64,000 nt of DNA from Acinetobacter johnsonii CIP 64.6 (GTDB taxonomy: Bacteria > Pseudomonadota > Gammaproteobacteria > Pseudomonadales > Moraxellaceae), in contig NZ_KB849236.1 in the NCBI RefSeq assembly GCF_000368045.1, forward strand, positions 550,487-614,486, given 5' to 3'. Both the position numbers and the translations under genes were made by a program. Below the pieces are notes generated by a model that was not told where the DNA came from, made no database searches, and saw only the letters and a program-made list of their open reading frames with translations. Positions within the stretch are counted from its first letter, which is position 1. The number at the start of each line of letters is the position of its first letter. This document shows, one piece after another, positions 61,457 to 64,000 of this stretch.

Positions 61457-62164
61457 TTATTCTTCGTCTTCATAGTCATCAGCATTCGCTTTTGACTCTT
61501 CTAAAGAGGCATCGAAAATTAAGATGGCTTTACCATCAGTTTCGATCATGCCTTGCTCTTCGAGTGTTTTCAAAACACGACCAACCATTTCACGTGAACA
61601 ACCGACAATACGTCCAATCTCTTGACGCGTAATACGAATTTGGCGGCCATTTGGTAAAATCATCGCTTCAGGTTGCGACGATAAGTCGATTAGGCAACGT
61701 GCAATACGACCTGAAACATCGATAAATGCAAGGTCAGTCACTTTACGTGTGGTATTTTTTAGACGGCGTACCAGCTGTGCAAATACTGCATAGCTCAGGT
61801 CAGGGTATTGTTTGCTGAGTTCATGGAAGTTTTCATAAGTCACTTCAGCAATTTCGCAGACATCACGGGTACGCACTTCAGCAGTACGTTGTGAGTTTGC
61901 TTCGAATAGACCCATTTCCCCAAAAAAATCACCCGCATTTAAATAAGCGACTACGATTTCACGTTCATCGTCTTCACGCAGAATAATGGAGACCGAACCT
62001 TTTAAAATCAAATATAAAGATTTAGATTCTGAGCCTGCATCTACGATGGTGGTACGCTTAGGATAACGATTAATATATGCGCGTTTTAATAATGCTTTGA
62101 CTGACTCGGGGAGTTGACCTGGAGACAGCGCATCAGTGCTTAATTGTGAAAAGCTTGAAGTCAT
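61457..62164 (-). CDS. crp: cAMP receptor protein, Crp/Vfr type
   Basis: This 235-aa regulator has the N-terminal cyclic-nucleotide domain with GEMGLFEANSQRTAEVRT, where the Arg and Glu contact cAMP, and a winged-helix DNA-binding domain (ITRQEIGRIVGCSREMVGR). The recognition residues Arg, Glu and Arg equal those of E. coli CRP, so a TGTGA-N6-TCACA site is expected. The C-terminus has an extra acidic tail of about 15 residues. It is divergent from the OsmC gene, as in E. coli crp-yhfA. Confidence 0.93.
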   Translation of the reverse strand: MTSSFSQLSTDALSPGQLPESVKALLKRAYINRYPKRTTIVDAGSESKSLYLILKGSVSIILREDDEREIVVAYLNAGDFFGEMGLFEANSQRTAEVRTRDVCEIAEVTYENFHELSKQYPDLSYAVFAQLVRRLKNTTRKVTDLAFIDVSGRIARCLIDLSSQPEAMILPNGRQIRITRQEIGRIVGCSREMVGRVLKTLEEQGMIETDGKAILIFDASLEESKANADDYEDEE

Positions 62165-62311
62165 GCTAACGGTTCCGAAAATGGATAAAATATAGATCGC
62201 ACAGACCTAGGGTGAACTTGTCACACAGTCAGAGCTGAAATTCCTTATCAACTCAATTTATGTTAGTGTAAAGTCACTTCGTCAATCTATAGCTTTTTTT
62301 AGGTACTTGCA

Positions 62312-62734
62312 ATGCAAACAACTGTTCATTGGTTAGAGAATGTTGCTTTCGAAGCAAAAACTCAAAGTGGTCACAGTGTTATCATGGATGGATCGCCAGA
62401 ATATGGGGGTGAAAACCGTGGTCCAAGACCAATGGAATTGATCCTGACAGGACTGGGTGGTTGCGCTTCTTTTGACATCGTGACCATACTTAAAAAATCA
62501 CGCCAAAAAATTACCGATGTACGCTGTGAACTCAAGGCAGAGCGGGCAGATAGCATCCCTGCAGTGTTCACAAAAATCCACTTACATTTCGTGATTACGG
62601 GTCATGCGGTGAAGGAAAAACAAGTCGCAAAAGCTGTGGAATTATCGGCAGAAAAGTACTGTTCTGCGAGCAAAATGTTGATGGATGGTGGGGTTGAAAT
62701 CACCCATGATTTTGAGATTATTGAAGCAAATTAA
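62312..62734 (+). CDS. OsmC family protein (YhfA-like)
   Basis: This 140-aa protein has the OsmC/Ohr fold with the two conserved Cys: GGCASFDIVTILKK (about residue 51) and EKYCSASKML (about residue 110). Ohr and OsmC use such Cys to reduce organic peroxides; the YhfA group's activity is less clear. The divergent crp gene and the same arrangement in E. coli support the YhfA identity. A terminator follows. Confidence 0.9.
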   Translation: MQTTVHWLENVAFEAKTQSGHSVIMDGSPEYGGENRGPRPMELILTGLGGCASFDIVTILKKSRQKITDVRCELKAERADSIPAVFTKIHLHFVITGHAVKEKQVAKAVELSAEKYCSASKMLMDGGVEITHDFEIIEAN

Positions 62735-62756
62735 AAGCTGACTTTTAAGTCATTTG

Positions 62757-62782
62757 AGGCTGATCTGGTGATCGGCCTTTTT
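62757..62782 (+). terminator. Terminator after the OsmC gene
   Basis: The stem AGGCTGATC/GATCGGCCT has loop TGGT and one G-T pair, with a T-run. It is 23 bases after the stop. Confidence 0.85.
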
Positions 62783-62948
62783 CATGCTTCACGCTTTTGT
62801 TTTGATTCCGTAAACTGGGACACAATTCATCACACGAATAAATAGAAAAATGCGTTGCTTGTTTGATTAATAATTGATCAAATAATTTTGGTTGTCACTG
62901 ATTGATAGGTCGTTGTGGTCTTTAATACATAAATAATGTGGGGTGACG

Positions 62949-62978
62949 CTTGAAAATAAGGCGGAGAAGACCCATCTT
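62949..62978 (+). promoter_or_regulatory. Sigma-32 heat-shock promoter of clpB
   Basis: CTTGAA at 62949-62954 and CCCATCTT at 62971-62978, with a 16-base spacer, match the RpoH consensus (CTTGAA, CCCATnT). It is 147 bases upstream of the clpB start. The 390-base gap 62735-63124 shows no gene beyond this and a terminator. Confidence 0.85.
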
Positions 62979-63124
62979 ATAACCGAGTCTTATGAGTTTA
63001 TTATTAAGATAAACTAATGAAAAATAAGTTAAAATGTAGAAAAATTAATTAAATTTGAATTGAATTTTGAGCAATTGTTCCCATATATCCATCAAGTTCG
63101 AAATTTATTGTGAGGAAAACAAGA

Positions 63125-64000
63125 ATGCGATTTGAAAAATTCACAAACCGCTTACAGCAAGCTCTCTCAGATGCTCAATCACTTGCAGTGGGGAAAGACC
63201 ATACCGCAATTGAAGGTATTCATATTTTATCAACATTGTTAGATGAAACCTCTAATCTGAGTTTGTTGCAACAAGCGGGTGCCAATTTACCTGCTTTACA
63301 AAGCAAATTAAAACAAGCACTAGCTGATGCACCAACACTGACAAATCCTACAGGAGACGTCAACTTAAGTTCAGAGGCAGTCAAAGCACTAAATCTGGCA
63401 GATAGTTTTGCACAAAAAGCAGGCGATGAGTTTTTGTCTACCGATTGGGTGATGCAAGCCTTGGCCGAAGTGGGGGCAACTAAAACGCTACTCAACAGCG
63501 TGGGCGTACAAGCAGACAGCTTACGCAAAGTCATTTTAAAAATTCGAGGTGATGAGAAAGTCATGAGCAACAATCATGAAGATCAACGCGATTCTCTGAA
63601 TAAATACACCATTGATTTAACTGAACGCGCACTGGCAGGTAAGTTAGATCCTGTGATTGGGCGTGATGATGAAATTCGCCGTACCATTCAAGTTTTGTCG
63701 CGTCGTACCAAAAATAACCCAGTGTTGATTGGTGAACCAGGGGTTGGTAAAACAGCCATTGTTGAGGGCTTAGCACAGCGGATTATTAACCGTGAAGTGC
63801 CTGAAAGCTTACAAGGTAAACGTGTTTTATCCTTAGATTTGGGTTCATTGCTTGCGGGTGCTAAATACCGAGGCGAGTTTGAAGAGCGCTTAAAAGCAGT
63901 ACTGAAAGATTTGTCTAAACAAGATGGTGAAGTCATTTTGTTTATCGATGAATTACACACACTGGTGGGCGCAGGTAAAGGCGATGGTGCTATGGATGCA
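63125..64000 (+). CDS. clpB: Disaggregase ClpB, N-terminal part
   Basis: ClpB is a hexameric AAA+ chaperone that, with DnaK, resolves protein aggregates after heat stress. The start MRFEKFTNRLQQALSDAQSL and the N-domain are seen, followed by the first nucleotide-binding domain with Walker A IGEPGVGKTAIVEG and Walker B VILFIDELHTL. The window ends after 292 codons; the middle coiled coil and second ATPase are beyond it. A sigma-32 promoter precedes it. A Lys-Asn-rich linker (VMSNNHEDQRDSLNKY) precedes the ATPase domain. Confidence 0.95.
   Translation, partial: MRFEKFTNRLQQALSDAQSLAVGKDHTAIEGIHILSTLLDETSNLSLLQQAGANLPALQSKLKQALADAPTLTNPTGDVNLSSEAVKALNLADSFAQKAGDEFLSTDWVMQALAEVGATKTLLNSVGVQADSLRKVILKIRGDEKVMSNNHEDQRDSLNKYTIDLTERALAGKLDPVIGRDDEIRRTIQVLSRRTKNNPVLIGEPGVGKTAIVEGLAQRIINREVPESLQGKRVLSLDLGSLLAGAKYRGEFEERLKAVLKDLSKQDGEVILFIDELHTLVGAGKGDGAMDA

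Noticed and set aside
1..64000. CRISPR arrays, tRNA or rRNA genes, prophage or plasmid origin
   Set aside because: No spaced repeats, no cloverleaf-like GGTTCGA stems, no phage structural genes and no replication genes were found on reading.

Overview
The window is chromosomal DNA from an Acinetobacter. The evidence is the low G+C, an IS30-family transposase that I recognise as ISAba125-like, and hallmark gene sets: alaS-lysC-csrA, pheA-hisC-(tyrA/aroA fusion), hisZ-purA, ponB next to a TPR lipoprotein of the LpoP type, and crp divergent from an OsmC gene. I cannot assign a species. No rRNA, tRNA or CRISPR array was seen.

Positions 1-7.1 kb form a mobile, very AT-rich accessory block. It opens with the right half of an IS3-family element, followed by a short coding relic and an ISAba125-like IS30 element. 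Next come a LysM-repeat protein that has lost its natural 5' end to the IS30 copy, a convergent Sel1-repeat lipoprotein, a small glycine-zipper protein, two tandem paralogous membrane proteins, decayed coding relics, an IS5-type element and a membrane protein. The block resembles a secreted toxin/immunity cassette, possibly of type VI secretion type, that is being eroded by IS elements. That reading is inference.

From 7.2 to 20.1 kb the window holds a putative heme-oxygenase-like enzyme divergent from a TetR regulator, a DUF2071 protein, fpr and trmO. A complete 1282-bp IS3 element follows; it has cut a 344-aa lipoprotein gene in two and left a CTG target duplication. Then come an MgtC/DUF4010 membrane protein, an orphan GspE-type ATPase and a ygiW-qseB-qseC-like unit. 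The two IS3 copies are direct repeats flanking about 12 kb.

The rest is mostly core genome. From 20 to 30 kb it holds hemP with a Fur box, a Nudix/TenI fusion, lpoP-ponB, nadK, a twice-frameshifted pseudogene, ybiB and dctA behind a perfect CRP site and a leader terminator. From 30 to 41 kb it holds an acyl-CoA dehydrogenase, a DJ-1/PfpI protein without its nucleophile, the aromatic amino acid operon, yaaA, an HD phosphohydrolase and photolyase. From 41 to 47 kb it holds a candidate small RNA, an AzgA-type purine permease with an adenine-deaminase-like enzyme, three paralogous Cys-motif envelope proteins, cytochrome b561 and rnhB. From 47 to 64 kb it holds csrA-lysC-alaS, a gap-like gene, azlCD with an Lrp regulator, hisZ-purA, an M48 lipoprotein protease, an aldo/keto reductase, crp, osmC and the start of clpB behind a sigma-32 promoter.

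Several genes connect functionally. The Crp homologue keeps the DNA-contact residues that read the TGTGA-N6-TCACA site in front of dctA. The permease and deaminase together would import and deaminate adenine. PheA, HisC and TyrA/AroA cover consecutive steps of phenylalanine and tyrosine synthesis. LpoP is the known type of outer-membrane activator for the neighbouring PBP1B.
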